In this document: positions 19,814 to 28,658 of the stretch, in pieces
How the letters are laid out: every line of letters starts with the position of its first letter
How positions within the stretch are numbered: position 1 is the stretch's first letter
Origin: Peptoniphilus equinus
GTDB taxonomy: Bacteria; Bacillota; Clostridia; Tissierellales; Peptoniphilaceae
Assembly: GCF_027921445.1 (NCBI RefSeq)
Contig: NZ_CP115667.1
Coordinates: 248,001 to 312,000 of the forward strand
Length of the DNA: 64,000 bases
Direction: 5' to 3'
The notes under the pieces: model-generated
Seen by the model: the letters and a program-made list of their open reading frames with translations, nothing else
The model's database searches: none
Told to the model about the DNA's origin: nothing
Made by a program: the position numbers and the translations under genes

Positions 19814-20316
19814 ATTGCGAATCAATAGGCTTCTCTCACGACGTCGAGATTATCTATTTACATCCTAAGCTTGGTAAAGTGTTTGGATGACTTGGATGGA
19901 AGTCGAATTGTGCAGAGTCATCAGTTTTGTGTGAGCCGGTTGTGCGGCGCAGTATAGAGTTTCACGTTGGCTTTTTGTTTGTAGCAGTACCGTTTTTCAT
20001 TAGAGGCTAGGGGCGTGCTAATCTTTTTATAACAGAATAGAGCCTTTGGCCTTTCTTTTCATTTTGTTTCGCTAAGCTTTTTAGATTTTTGAGAGATGGT
20101 GCCTTGGTTATTCGGGGCAAGGGTTAATAGATACAAGACCTGGTCAGCTGCTGCATTGGGCAAAAGATGTTTAATGATCATCCTTCAAAATTAGGCGAGT
20201 TTTCAGGACTATATCCCCTAAGAAACAGATGTTGTTTGTGGTGTGGTAGTGCTAAAATTTGTTGATGCCGTGGAGATTCTATTCGGGAAGTGCTCGACGT
20301 CTTGCTTTTAGGGTCT
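19814..20316. other. intergenic stretch without recognisable gene
   Basis: About 500 AT-rich bases between the tRNA-Ser terminator and the convergent MerR gene. All frames are broken by stops; I see no tRNA, no repeat and no protein relic that I can name. Confidence 0.6.
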
Positions 20317-20320
20317 TAAA

Positions 20321-20355
20321 AAGACAGTCATGTCTTAGAATGACTGTCTTTTTTA
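20321..20355. terminator. hairpin terminator downstream of the MerR gene
   Basis: Stem AAGACAGTCA/TGACTGTCTT (20321-20330 with 20341-20350), flanked by A and T tracts so that it can act in both directions; it ends the minus-strand MerR gene. Confidence 0.85.
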
Positions 20356-20368
20356 TAGCTGGAAGCTG

Positions 20369-21220
20369 TTAATCAGGTCGTGTGCTCTGATACACCTCAT
20401 TGGCTTGTAACAATTTTTCATAGAAGTCGTTGTAGCTTGGACTTAATTGTCTAAGCAGTGGGATTACAATGGCATAATAGTTGTTGTCTTTCATAAACTT
20501 GTGGAGCTTATCTTGAATGTGTTTCATAGTGCTATGTTGATAGGCGTTGCTATGTTTATAGGCCTCATACTGTGACAGACTGCTCCTATTTGCTTTTAGC
20601 CAGTCGTCAATAGTTTCAACGGCCTGGACTTTATCTTTATTCAATTGTTGCAGTGTCGGCATATCAAAGGTTGAGCTGACGGCATCCAGATAATTTTGCT
20701 CCTCCTGAGTCAATTCAAACGACGGTAGGTTATCTAAATAAGTTACCAATTGTTCATAGGCCTCGTTTCCTGCTGTGTCTAAGGGAGCGTTTAAAAACGG
20801 CTGATAGGCGGCAAACAGCATTTGTCCGAAATATCCGGGAAACGACTGCGTCAATCGTTCATAAATTGATTCTTCTGCTTCAATCTGCCGGAGTTTATCG
20901 TCAATACTTGCTTTACGTTCTCCCTGTACGATGAGTTTAAGGATGGTGTGTCGTTTTTCTTCCATAGCTAAGTGATGTTGTTGTGTTCTTAAAATGGACG
21001 ATAGGGAATTTTTTGCAGACGAAAGATAGGCTTCTATCTCAGTGACGCTCAGTCCAACTTTTCTAAGTAGGGCAACTTTAGTTAAAATGGCCACATCTTT
21101 CTCGCTGTAATTCCTATAGCCATTTGCTGATTTTTGAGGCTGTAGAAGTCCCTTTTGCTCATAGTATTCGATAGCTTTTCGGGTTAAACCGGTTTTATTC
21201 TGAATTTCATGTCTCAACAT
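20369..21220 (-). CDS. MerR-family transcriptional regulator
   Basis: A 283-residue regulator. The N-terminal winged helix has the MerR signature TGLTRKAIEYYEQKGLLQP (about 9-27) then NGYRNYSEKDV and LLRKVGLSVTEIEAYL (about 50-65), followed by a helical linker. The C-terminal 170 residues are a large effector-binding domain without recognisable homology, rich in aromatic and charged residues. Start is ATG 21220, nine bases after GGAGG; the TTG at 21226 is too close to it. Such MerR proteins with long C-terminal domains often sense drugs (Mta/BltR type), so a link to the MATE pump nearby is conceivable but unproven. Confidence 0.85.
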   Translation of the reverse strand: MLRHEIQNKTGLTRKAIEYYEQKGLLQPQKSANGYRNYSEKDVAILTKVALLRKVGLSVTEIEAYLSSAKNSLSSILRTQQHHLAMEEKRHTILKLIVQGERKASIDDKLRQIEAEESIYERLTQSFPGYFGQMLFAAYQPFLNAPLDTAGNEAYEQLVTYLDNLPSFELTQEEQNYLDAVSSTFDMPTLQQLNKDKVQAVETIDDWLKANRSSLSQYEAYKHSNAYQHSTMKHIQDKLHKFMKDNNYYAIVIPLLRQLSPSYNDFYEKLLQANEVYQSTRPD

Positions 21221-21226
21221 GGTCAA

Positions 21227-21489
21227 TGACCTCCTTTAATGACAAGATAGCACGGTCCCCAACGGACAGGTCAATAGATAGTGTATCGTTTATTTTCTAC
21301 AGTACAATGGTAGCTGTTACGACGTCCGTTATCATTGTCAGGACGCGGGGCGATAGGTGTTCTTGCCTTTAGTCTATTGTAAAGGTGGGGTTAAAGTGCT
21401 GAGAAACCGTGCTGCATCCGGAAACGGCGGCGGTGTTTATTGAGATTCGGAGGGAAGACGGTTTGTTGGATTCGATTCGTGAGGATGTG
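21227..21489. other. intergenic with a possible 30-codon gene remnant
   Basis: The plus strand at 21409-21501 reads LHPETAAVFIEIRRED and GLLDSIREDVKKA up to a TGA, which looks protein-like, but an in-frame TGA at 21400 precedes it and there is no ribosome binding site. Probably the tail of a lost gene, whose terminator now serves the MATE gene. Confidence 0.25.
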
Positions 21490-21522
21490 AAAAAAGCGTG
21501 ATGTCAATGACGTCACGCTTTT
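21490..21522 (-). terminator. terminator of the MATE gene, bidirectional
   Basis: Fourteen-base-pair stem (21492-21505 with 21509-21522) with AAAA and TTTT ends, directly behind the minus-strand stop at 21526. Confidence 0.85.
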
Positions 21523-21525
21523 GTG

Positions 21526-22926
21526 TTAGGATCTTGCTTTTTCTTCCGCCTTTAGATGGACGGCAAGTAAAACCGCCGAGGTGATAAAGGCGAGGAAGTC
21601 GGCGATAGGACCGGCATAGAGAATGCCTTCAATGCCCATAAATCGCGGCAGTATCAGTAGTAGAGGCAAAAGATAGATGATTTGCTTTGCAAGAGATGCC
21701 ATCGCCCCCAATTTTGGCTTACCAATGCCGGGGAAGTAGGTGGCAATGGAAATTTGAAAACCGTTGATGAAGACAAAGAAGAGGAAGATACGCAGGAATC
21801 GTGTGGCAAATTCAATATAGAGCGGATCACCGGTTCCGAAGATGCTGATAAGCACTTCCGGTGCAAATTGAAAGACCAGAAAGGCGACAAAAGAAATCGC
21901 AAAGGCACAGCTGAGCAAGAGCTTTAAGGCGGACTTGACCCTATGGAAGTGATCGGCGCCGTAATTGTAACTGAAGATAGGTTGCGAGCCTTGAACCAGA
22001 CCTAAGAGAATGGCCAGATAAACCACGTTAATCTTCATGCCGATACCTGCCGCGGCAATAGGGATGTCACTGCCGTATTTGGACATAGCGCCGTAGGCTT
22101 TGAGAAGATTGTTGGTGGTGACCTGAATGATCAAGTTGGAGAACTGAAAGACGAAGGACGTCAAACCCAGAGAGAATACTGTGGTCATCACGTGAAGCTT
22201 CGGACGAAAGTCCTCACGGTGCAGTTTAATGCTTTTAAATCGTGGTAGATAAAGCACCAAGAGGATGGAGGAAACGCACTGTCCAATGACGGTGGCGATG
22301 GCGGCTCCGGCAATGCCCCAACCGAAGACACCGATAAAGATGGGATCTAGGATCGTATTTAACAGTGCACCGGTGACAATGGTTGCCATGGAGTAGACGG
22401 GACTGCGGTCGGCCCGGACTAAAGGATTCATGCCGATGGAGAACATGAGAAACGGAATGCCGAAGGATGTGATGCCGGCATACTGTGATGCATAGGTCAT
22501 GGTTTGTCCTGTGGCACCGAAAAGCGTCAGAAGAGGTTCTAAAAAGATCAGGATAAAGACAGTGATAATCAATCCGCCGCCAAGTAACATGGTCACAGCG
22601 GTACCGACGGTTTCACGTGCCACGTGAGGATGACCGCGACCCAGTTCCAGGTTGAAGTTTGATGCCGCCCCAATGCCGGTGGTAAGACCTATGGCAAGGC
22701 AGAGCGTTGTGAGAGGAAACGCGACGCTGGTTGCGGCGTTGCCCATGTAGCCAACCCAGTGGCCGATAAAGATTTGGTCCACGACGTTGTAAAGGGCGTT
22801 CACCAAGTTGGCGATGATAGCCGGAATGGCCAGAGAAACCAGAAGTTTAGAAATGGATTCATACCCTAAAGGGTTGCGCATATCGATATCATTGGATGCG
22901 TTTTGAGCCTTGGTCTTACTTGACAT
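21526..22926 (-). CDS. MATE-family multidrug efflux transporter
   Basis: A 466-residue integral membrane protein with about twelve hydrophobic segments in two halves, predicted to export cationic compounds in exchange for Na+ or H+. The family pattern is seen in PLGYESISKLLVSLAIPAI at the start, VDQIFIGHWVG (about 47), ATSVAFPLTT, and GMNPLVRADRSPVYSM (about 165). ATG 22926 is preceded by AGGAGG at good distance; the GTG at 22935 lies on that site. It overlaps the end of the MarR gene by 11 bases, so regulator and pump are one operon, with the regulator first. Confidence 0.92.
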   Translation of the reverse strand: MSSKTKAQNASNDIDMRNPLGYESISKLLVSLAIPAIIANLVNALYNVVDQIFIGHWVGYMGNAATSVAFPLTTLCLAIGLTTGIGAASNFNLELGRGHPHVARETVGTAVTMLLGGGLIITVFILIFLEPLLTLFGATGQTMTYASQYAGITSFGIPFLMFSIGMNPLVRADRSPVYSMATIVTGALLNTILDPIFIGVFGWGIAGAAIATVIGQCVSSILLVLYLPRFKSIKLHREDFRPKLHVMTTVFSLGLTSFVFQFSNLIIQVTTNNLLKAYGAMSKYGSDIPIAAAGIGMKINVVYLAILLGLVQGSQPIFSYNYGADHFHRVKSALKLLLSCAFAISFVAFLVFQFAPEVLISIFGTGDPLYIEFATRFLRIFLFFVFINGFQISIATYFPGIGKPKLGAMASLAKQIIYLLPLLLILPRFMGIEGILYAGPIADFLAFITSAVLLAVHLKAEEKARS

Positions 22927-23347
22927 CGGACTCACCTCCTACACAAGCTTTTTCCAACAGTTTTAAGAACAATGCGGCTTCATCGTCCGTGAATGACGAG
23001 AGCAGCTGACGATCTGCATCTAAAATTTGAGGGCGCAGCGACTCGATAAAAGCCGTACCTGCCTCGGTGATGTAGAGCGCATAGGCGCGCTTATCTGATG
23101 GTATTTTGCACCGCTTGGCAAAACCTTTGTCTTCCAATTTGTTTAAGGTCTGACCGATGACGTTGCGGTCCTTGTGGTTGAGATCAGCCAGTTCTGCCTG
23201 TGTTCGGCCGGGATATTTTTCAATCAGGATCAGTGTGATGTAGTTGTCGTAGGTAATGCCGGTATGGGCAAAGACATCTTTGAGTGATTCTAAGAAACGA
23301 CCTCGCAGCACCCTCATCTGATAGTTGATCGTGTGTTCAAAATTCAA
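22916..23347 (-). CDS. MarR-family transcriptional regulator
   Basis: A 143-residue winged-helix protein. The recognition part is GRTQAELADLNHKDRNVIGQTLNKLEDKGF (about 60-90, blocks GRTQAELADLNHKDRN and LNKLEDKGFAKR), followed by the wing CKIPSDKRAYALYITEAG, with the D-R pair found in most MarR proteins. Terminal helices should dimerise. It is first in an operon with a MATE exporter, which suggests a drug- or metabolite-responsive repressor of the pump. The upstream region has a short inverted repeat, TATAC-N8-GTATA (23375-23392), that could be its operator. Ligand unknown. Confidence 0.9.
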   Translation of the reverse strand: MNFEHTINYQMRVLRGRFLESLKDVFAHTGITYDNYITLILIEKYPGRTQAELADLNHKDRNVIGQTLNKLEDKGFAKRCKIPSDKRAYALYITEAGTAFIESLRPQILDADRQLLSSFTDDEAALFLKLLEKACVGGESDVK

Positions 23348-23374
23348 TTAATACACCTCACATATAATCATTGT

Positions 23375-23392
23375 TATACACAATACAGTATA
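23375..23392. promoter_or_regulatory. candidate MarR operator
   Basis: Inverted repeat TATAC, eight bases, GTATA, about 30 bases upstream of the MarR start codon and overlapping its presumed promoter. Autoregulation is inferred from position only. Confidence 0.4.
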
Positions 23393-23848
23393 CATATTAT
23401 TTTTGCAAGGTATTTGTTGAAAAGTGCAGATAAAATACACCGATTTATACACTCACAGATAGAATCAGACAGCAAAGCATAAAGCAGTACATATAAGCAT
23501 TGTGCACTGTTGGCGGACGGTCTACGGTACCTTGGTGGTTCATACATTCGGTGAAGGAGGCGGCGGATTGTCGAGATTGTGACGTGTGAAAGGAGGCAAA
23601 AGCCCGGCATACTAGGGGGCGGCCGGATAGTGACGCAGGCTGTCTTTATTCACTTGTTTCAGCGATACATCTGACTTGACAGGGCATGTCTGTAGAACTG
23701 CAGTCATACAGGCTGGGATACCGGTGAGGACGACGACGCTGTGGCAGCATCTGCGGCAGAACCTGAGTCTACTATGACGGGAAAAGGATGAGCGAGAGGT
23801 TACGACGTTTACAAAAAAGAGGCATTGAAGGAGTGAGTGACAAAAGAA
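23393..23848. other. intergenic stretch without recognisable gene
   Basis: About 450 bases upstream of the marR operon. No convincing frame on either strand; short open frames here have no ribosome binding site. I see no RNA gene. Confidence 0.55.
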
Positions 23849-23873
23849 AACCGCACTGACAGTCAGTGCGGTT
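23849..23873 (-). terminator. terminator of the lipoprotein gene
   Basis: Perfect 11-base-pair stem (23849-23859 with 23863-23873), followed by TTTTCTTTTG on the minus strand, eight bases beyond the stop codon. Confidence 0.85.
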
Positions 23874-23880
23874 CGTGTCT

Positions 23881-24504
23881 TTATTTGGATTTTGTGGTGA
23901 GGGTTCGTGTGGATTCTTCGGCGTCTTTTGTAGCATCGGCTTTGGCGTTATCGGTCAAGTCCGTCGTCGTTTTACGTTCCACACTTGGCGTCTCTTTCTT
24001 AAAGGTCTTTTTAATGTAAGCTAAACGCTCATCGTCGCTGCCTTCAAGTTCAATAAACGCACTGTCTTCCGCCACGGGCTGAATTTTACCATCGGCACCG
24101 TCAATATAGAAGAGAAGATATTCTCTGTCGCTTTTTACGCCTTTAGGAAGCTCCATAGCGATATTGGACAGATCCCCTTTGTAGTCTTCCAAATAGGTGA
24201 TGTCCTGCGCATCGGCAGCGGCTGTGATGCGAACGTGGGAGATGTAGTCGGCGTGCTCCGCAAGGGAAGAGAGCTCATCCGCGTCCACCTTTGTCTCATC
24301 CGCGTCGGTCGCTGTCGTTTTTTCGTCAGACCGGTCGCTGTTCTTGGCATTGGCAGCGGCGGCGTTCCCTTCGTTTTTGGTGAGAACTTCCACATTCGAC
24401 GAGTCGGTGGATTTAATTTCCGTATCGTTTGTCGCCTTGTCACCTTTACCGCAGGCACTTAGGAGTAAGGCGCACATAAGTAATGCAACAATATTTTTTT
24501 TCAT
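23881..24504 (-). CDS. lipoprotein of unknown function
   Basis: A 207-residue predicted lipoprotein. MKKNIVALLMCALLLSACGK is a clear type II signal with lipobox LSAC, so Cys 18 would be lipidated and the protein anchored outside the membrane. Residues 22-75 are a low-complexity Asp/Thr/Lys/Ala linker; residues 80-160 have beta-like character (HADYISHVRITAAADAQDI, KSDREYLLFYIDGADGKI); the tail is again Thr/Lys-rich and disordered. I recognise no domain. AAGGAGG precedes the ATG. It is divergent from cca, and the two genes share a symmetric promoter region. Confidence 0.72.
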   Translation of the reverse strand: MKKNIVALLMCALLLSACGKGDKATNDTEIKSTDSSNVEVLTKNEGNAAAANAKNSDRSDEKTTATDADETKVDADELSSLAEHADYISHVRITAAADAQDITYLEDYKGDLSNIAMELPKGVKSDREYLLFYIDGADGKIQPVAEDSAFIELEGSDDERLAYIKKTFKKETPSVERKTTTDLTDNAKADATKDAEESTRTLTTKSK

Positions 24505-24525
24505 AAAGCCTCCTTAGTTAAGCTT

Positions 24526-24573
24526 ATTATACCATATATCGCCATCAGTTCACGCCTTAAGATATGGTATAAT
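24526..24573. promoter_or_regulatory. mirror-image divergent extended -10 promoters
   Basis: TGGTATAAT occurs on both strands, at 24565-24573 reading to cca and at 24534-24526 reading to the lipoprotein gene. The two lie in a perfect 12-base-pair inverted repeat (24526-24537 with 24562-24573). Good -35 boxes are missing, as expected for TGN-extended promoters. Confidence 0.65.
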
Positions 24574-24589
24574 AGAAAGGGTGAAAACT

Positions 24590-25900
24590 ATGGATCAAGC
24601 GGCAAATGAACTTCGTACACGACTGATTAACCAAGGCTATCCGACTTACTTTGTAGGCGGGTGCGTCCGGGACTATCTCCTTGGAGTGACGCCGCATGAT
24701 TACGATTTAACGACCCTTGCCCGGCCGGAGGATATCAAGGCTGTGTTTTCAGAGTACCGCTGCATTGAGCTCGGCGCACAGTACGGCACCATCGGCGTGG
24801 TGGTTCAGGGACAGGTCTATGAGATTACCACCTTTAGAGCGGATCTGGACTATACGGATCATCGCCATCCTGTCGTACAGTTTGCGGACACTTTGGAATC
24901 GGATTTGAGTCGTCGTGACTTTACCATCAACGCCATGGCCTACGGGGACACTGTCGTGGATCTGTTTGGCGGTCAGGAGGATCTCAAAGCACGACGCCTT
25001 CGCACAGTGGGTAATCCCGTACGCCGTTTTGAAGAGGACGCCCTGCGCATGGTGCGCGCCGTACGCTTTGCCACGGTATTGGACTTTATACTGGATTCCA
25101 CGGTGATAGCGGCGATCCGAAAATGCGCCGAACTGATTGAACACGTAGCTCGGGAGCGGCTTCGCGGGGAGCTTGAGAAGATTCTTCTCAGTCCTCGCGT
25201 AAAGCGCGGGTTTGAACTGTTCGAAGAGACGGGACTGCTGCGCTACATTGAGCCGGCATTGGCGCGAACCGTCGGCTACGATCAGGGGAATGCCCATCAT
25301 GCGTATTCGCTTTTCGAGCACATCTTACGTGCCACCGAACAGGTACCTCGCCGGCTTGCGCTTCGCCTCGCCGCGCTGTATCACGATACGGGGAAGGTGG
25401 CTACATGGACCTTTGACGGCGAAAAAGCACGCTACTTTCATCATGAAGCGGTCTCTCAGGCGATTGCAAAGCAGTCGATGAAAGCTTTTGGCTTTGATAA
25501 AAAGACGGTGGAGACCGTCCTTGTGCTCATCGGCGAGCATATGAAGCTACAGCCGGTAATGTCGGATAAGGCGTTAAGAAAACAGATTCGCCGTGTCGGG
25601 ATAGGGCGGGTTGATGATCTCTATGCCCTCTTTCGGGCCGATCGTCTCGCCACCGCGCGGGACGCCGACATCAGTGATATCGAGGCGAACTATAGGCGGA
25701 TACAGCAGCTTAAAGACGAGCCGATCACATCCGACAGATTTCTTGCTATTAATGGCGATGATATTAAAGCTTTAGGGTATGAAGAAGGAAAAGAAATCGG
25801 TATCATCCTCCACCACATGGAGGAGTTGGTCTTGGAAAATCCTAAGCTCAATCAGCGGGACACGTTGATTGATTGCATTAAAAAATATACTAAGAGGTAA
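24590..25900 (+). CDS. cca: CCA tRNA nucleotidyltransferase
   Basis: A 436-residue class II nucleotidyltransferase that adds or repairs the CCA end of tRNA. The catalytic head has YFVGGCVRDYLLG (about 18-30) and HDYDLTT (about 34-40), the two carboxylates that bind metal; RRDFTINAMAY is at about 107 and the RR-D motif for ATP/CTP selection follows. C-terminally there is an HD domain with LAALYHDTGK (about 262), common in Firmicute Cca. I chose ATG 24590, with AAAGGG before it, over the in-frame GTG at 24581. The tRNA genes in this window all encode CCA, so its role here is mainly repair. Confidence 0.93.
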   Translation: MDQAANELRTRLINQGYPTYFVGGCVRDYLLGVTPHDYDLTTLARPEDIKAVFSEYRCIELGAQYGTIGVVVQGQVYEITTFRADLDYTDHRHPVVQFADTLESDLSRRDFTINAMAYGDTVVDLFGGQEDLKARRLRTVGNPVRRFEEDALRMVRAVRFATVLDFILDSTVIAAIRKCAELIEHVARERLRGELEKILLSPRVKRGFELFEETGLLRYIEPALARTVGYDQGNAHHAYSLFEHILRATEQVPRRLALRLAALYHDTGKVATWTFDGEKARYFHHEAVSQAIAKQSMKAFGFDKKTVETVLVLIGEHMKLQPVMSDKALRKQIRRVGIGRVDDLYALFRADRLATARDADISDIEANYRRIQQLKDEPITSDRFLAINGDDIKALGYEEGKEIGIILHHMEELVLENPKLNQRDTLIDCIKKYTKR

Positions 25901-25902
25901 AT

Positions 25903-27246
25903 ATGGGAAAACTATTTGGAACAGACGGCATTCGCGGCATTGCGAATCTGGAGCTGACCCCGAGTCTGGCCTATAAAGTAGGGCGTGCTGCGGGTTATGT
26001 GCTGGCAAAAGACAGACAAGGCACCGTCCTTGTGGGACAGGATACCCGACGAAGCGGCGAGCTTCTAAAAGCGGCGCTGGTGAGCGGACTGATGTCGATC
26101 GGTTTGAATGTAGAGACCGTGGGCGTGATTCCGACGCCGGGCGTAGCGTATCTGACGCGCACACAGGACTATCTTGCTGGCGTCGTCATCAGTGCGTCCC
26201 ACAATCCGTTTGAACACAACGGCATTAAGTTCTTCTCTCATGACGGATTCAAACTCCCCGATGAAGTGGAGGATCAAATCGAGTCCTATATTTTTGATGA
26301 TACGAAAATTTATAAAAATGCAACCCACGAGGATGTGGGCACGATGGTTTACCGGCCTGAGCTGGTAGGTGATTATGAGCGTTATTTAACGAGTCTTGTG
26401 GATGTGGATCTTTCAGGGAAGACCATCGCCATCGATGTAGGCAACGGTGCGCTCTACAACATTGCAGACAAGGTGCTGAGCGCCTTAGGGGCCACCGTCT
26501 ATGCCATCAATGATACACCAGACGGCACGAACATCAATCGCAACTGCGGCTCCACCAACCCCGAATTGATTCAACAGTTGGTCAAGGACAAGGGCGCTTT
26601 TATGGGGATGAGCTTCGACGGTGATGCCGACCGTATCATTGCCGTAGACGAAACCGGCGAGGTCATCGACGGGGATCATATTCTCGCCATTTGCGCCATG
26701 AGTCTGAAACAGGAAGGCAAACTTAAAAACAATACTGCCGTGGGCACTATCATGTCCAATATCGGTTTGAAGCGCTTTTTGGATGAATGCGGGATTAATC
26801 TCGTACAGACCAAGGTCGGTGATCGGTACATTTTGGAAGAAATGCGAGCTCACGACTATATCATGGGGGCGGAGCAATCCGGCCACGTGGTCTTTTTGGA
26901 TTACAACACCACCGGCGACGGACTGGCCACGGGACTGCATCTGCTTGAGATCGCAAGCCGCTCAGGTAAGACGTTAAGCGAGCTGAATCAGCTGATGACC
27001 TCTTATCCTCAAGTGTTGGAAAATGCACACGTGCGACCGGATTTAAAGCACAACTACATGGATTTTCCTCAGATTAAAGAGCGCATTGAAGCCATTGAAG
27101 CGGAGTTTAACGGCACCGGCCGGGTGGTCATTCGTCCGTCAGGCACCGAGCCCATGGTTCGGGTCATGATTGAAGGTGAAGATGAGACGCTTCTCACACA
27201 ACGGGCACGTGAACTCAAAGAACTCATAGAAACCACACTGAATTAG
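25903..27246 (+). CDS. glmM: phosphoglucosamine mutase
   Basis: A 447-residue phosphohexomutase converting glucosamine-6-phosphate to glucosamine-1-phosphate for peptidoglycan precursors. The N-terminus GKLFGTDGIRGIAN is diagnostic for GlmM; VVISASHNPFEHNGIKFF (about 95-112) carries the phosphoserine; FDGDADRIIAVD (about 238) is the metal loop; RPSGTEPMVRVMIEG (about 405) binds phosphate. It starts two bases after the cca stop with AGAGG before it, so they are an operon. Confidence 0.96.
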   Translation: MGKLFGTDGIRGIANLELTPSLAYKVGRAAGYVLAKDRQGTVLVGQDTRRSGELLKAALVSGLMSIGLNVETVGVIPTPGVAYLTRTQDYLAGVVISASHNPFEHNGIKFFSHDGFKLPDEVEDQIESYIFDDTKIYKNATHEDVGTMVYRPELVGDYERYLTSLVDVDLSGKTIAIDVGNGALYNIADKVLSALGATVYAINDTPDGTNINRNCGSTNPELIQQLVKDKGAFMGMSFDGDADRIIAVDETGEVIDGDHILAICAMSLKQEGKLKNNTAVGTIMSNIGLKRFLDECGINLVQTKVGDRYILEEMRAHDYIMGAEQSGHVVFLDYNTTGDGLATGLHLLEIASRSGKTLSELNQLMTSYPQVLENAHVRPDLKHNYMDFPQIKERIEAIEAEFNGTGRVVIRPSGTEPMVRVMIEGEDETLLTQRARELKELIETTLN

Positions 27247-27254
27247 GAGGAGCG

Positions 27255-28094
27255 ATGAGCTATAAAATTATTACGGATACCTCATCTGATGTGTCCATAG
27301 CACAGCAACAACGGGACGGGATTATCAACGTACCCTTTAAAATAACCATTGACGGTGTGGAATACATCGACGACAATGATTTGGACATGGGCGCCTTTGT
27401 TGATGCGATGACAAAGACCAACAACGCCATCGTCACCTCCTGTCCGTCACCCTATGACTATCAATCGGTACTGGAGACTGTCGAGGAAGAGGAAATTTTT
27501 GTGGTGACGATCTCTTCGAAGCTCAGTGGGTCTCACAACGCGGCACACAGTGCCATTGACGCCTTTCTCAGAGCACACCCCGAGAAGAAAGTTGCCCTTA
27601 TCGACTCCAAAGCCGCCAGTGCCGGACAACTGGCCGTCATCTTAAAGATGCAGGCGATTTTGAGCGAAGAAGGTACTTTTGATGAGCATGTGGCACGGAT
27701 TCGCGAGGCGGTGGAGGACACACGCACCTTTTTCATCCTGGAAAGCTTCGACAATCTCATTAAAAACGGCCGTATGAAAAAGACTACCGGTCTGGTGGCC
27801 TCCGCACTTAACATTCGTCCGATTATGAAAGATGACAACGGAGAAATTGCTTTACATGAAATTAACCGAGGGTTTAAAAAGTCCCTCTTGAAACTGGGAC
27901 AGGAACTCGGTACGTTGGTGGATCATGTCGAGGATCGGGTGGTGGTCATTGCCCATGCGGAAGGCTTGGAGAAGGCTGAGTTCTTAAAGAAAAAGTTGGA
28001 AGAAGTTGCCAAATTTAAAGATGTGATTATTGTCAGGACTAAAGCCTTGGCGACCGGCTATGCAGATTTAGGCGGTATTGTTATTGGCGTCTAA
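27255..28094 (+). CDS. DegV-family fatty-acid-binding protein
   Basis: A 279-residue DegV (FakB-like) protein, which binds a fatty acid for phosphorylation by FakA. Landmarks are KIITDTSSDVS at the start, VPFKITIDGVEYID (about 26-39), TSCPSPYDY (about 60) and SSKLSGSHNAA (about 87-97), which line the lipid carboxylate. The C-terminal ALATGYADLGGIVIGV closes the fold. AGGAGG before the ATG and an eight-base gap to glmM place it in the cca-glmM operon. No fatty acid kinase gene lies in the window. Confidence 0.9.
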   Translation: MSYKIITDTSSDVSIAQQQRDGIINVPFKITIDGVEYIDDNDLDMGAFVDAMTKTNNAIVTSCPSPYDYQSVLETVEEEEIFVVTISSKLSGSHNAAHSAIDAFLRAHPEKKVALIDSKAASAGQLAVILKMQAILSEEGTFDEHVARIREAVEDTRTFFILESFDNLIKNGRMKKTTGLVASALNIRPIMKDDNGEIALHEINRGFKKSLLKLGQELGTLVDHVEDRVVVIAHAEGLEKAEFLKKKLEEVAKFKDVIIVRTKALATGYADLGGIVIGV

Positions 28095-28127
28095 AAGGGA
28101 TCCCCTGCAAAAAAGTTGTAAAAATTA

Positions 28128-28156
28128 TTGACAATGGAAGAATTATTTCGTATAAT
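28128..28156 (+). promoter_or_regulatory. veg promoter P1
   Basis: TTGACA (28128-28133), 17-base spacer, TATAAT (28151-28156): full consensus, about 80 bases before veg. Confidence 0.88.
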
Positions 28157-28163
28157 TTAAAAT

Positions 28164-28192
28164 TTGATTTTTTGATGCCTGTTTGATATAAT
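28164..28192 (+). promoter_or_regulatory. veg promoter P2
   Basis: TTGATT (28164-28169), 17-base spacer, TATAAT (28187-28192), 42 bases before the veg start. Tandem strong promoters suggest high expression, as known for Bacillus veg. Confidence 0.8.
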
Positions 28193-28233
28193 AAAGTGGA
28201 TAGTATAACTGGTGTTTAGAAGGGTGGTCATCA

Positions 28234-28512
28234 ATGAATCAAATGAATTCCATCAAAAACGAACTGCAAGCAAATCTCGGGAAGAAAGTTATTATTAGAG
28301 CCAATAAGGGGCGCAAGAAATTTGTGACGCGACGCGGGCGTCTGGACTCCGTCTATCCCAGCCTCTTTTCAGTAAGTGTAGAAAATGGTAACGACATTAC
28401 CACAGCCACCTTTACTTACTCTGATGTGCTCACCGGTACCGTCCGTGTCACTATTTTAGAAGATGATGTGGAATTCAGCGACGTGACGAAAAGGACTCAA
28501 AAAATTTCGTAA
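28234..28512 (+). CDS. veg: Veg family protein
   Basis: A 92-residue Veg protein, conserved in Firmicutes and linked to biofilm matrix regulation in Bacillus. Family landmarks are IKNELQANLGKKVIIRANKGRKK (about 7-29, seen as LGKKVIIRANKGRKK), RRGRLDSVYPSLFSV (about 35-49) and FTYSDVLTGTVRV (about 63-75). GGGTGG lies before the ATG. It has two tandem consensus promoters, as the name-giving Bacillus gene does, and its own terminator, so it is monocistronic. Biochemical function is not established. Confidence 0.93.
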   Translation: MNQMNSIKNELQANLGKKVIIRANKGRKKFVTRRGRLDSVYPSLFSVSVENGNDITTATFTYSDVLTGTVRVTILEDDVEFSDVTKRTQKIS

Positions 28513-28522
28513 AGAGACAAGT

Positions 28523-28547
28523 AAGAGGGCGGAAGCTCTCTTTTTTG
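28523..28547 (+). terminator. veg terminator
   Basis: Stem AAGAGGGC/GCTCTCTT (28523-28530 with 28535-28542) with a GGAA loop, then TTTTT. Confidence 0.85.
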
Positions 28548-28658
28548 TTGCCGATTTTTAGAAGTCCGGAAAGAAAGCTTTCGACAAATCTTAGTCACAT
28601 CTCGGGACAGCGCCGCCACTTCTGCGGGAGCTATGGTATAATCTGTAAAGAGGTGACT

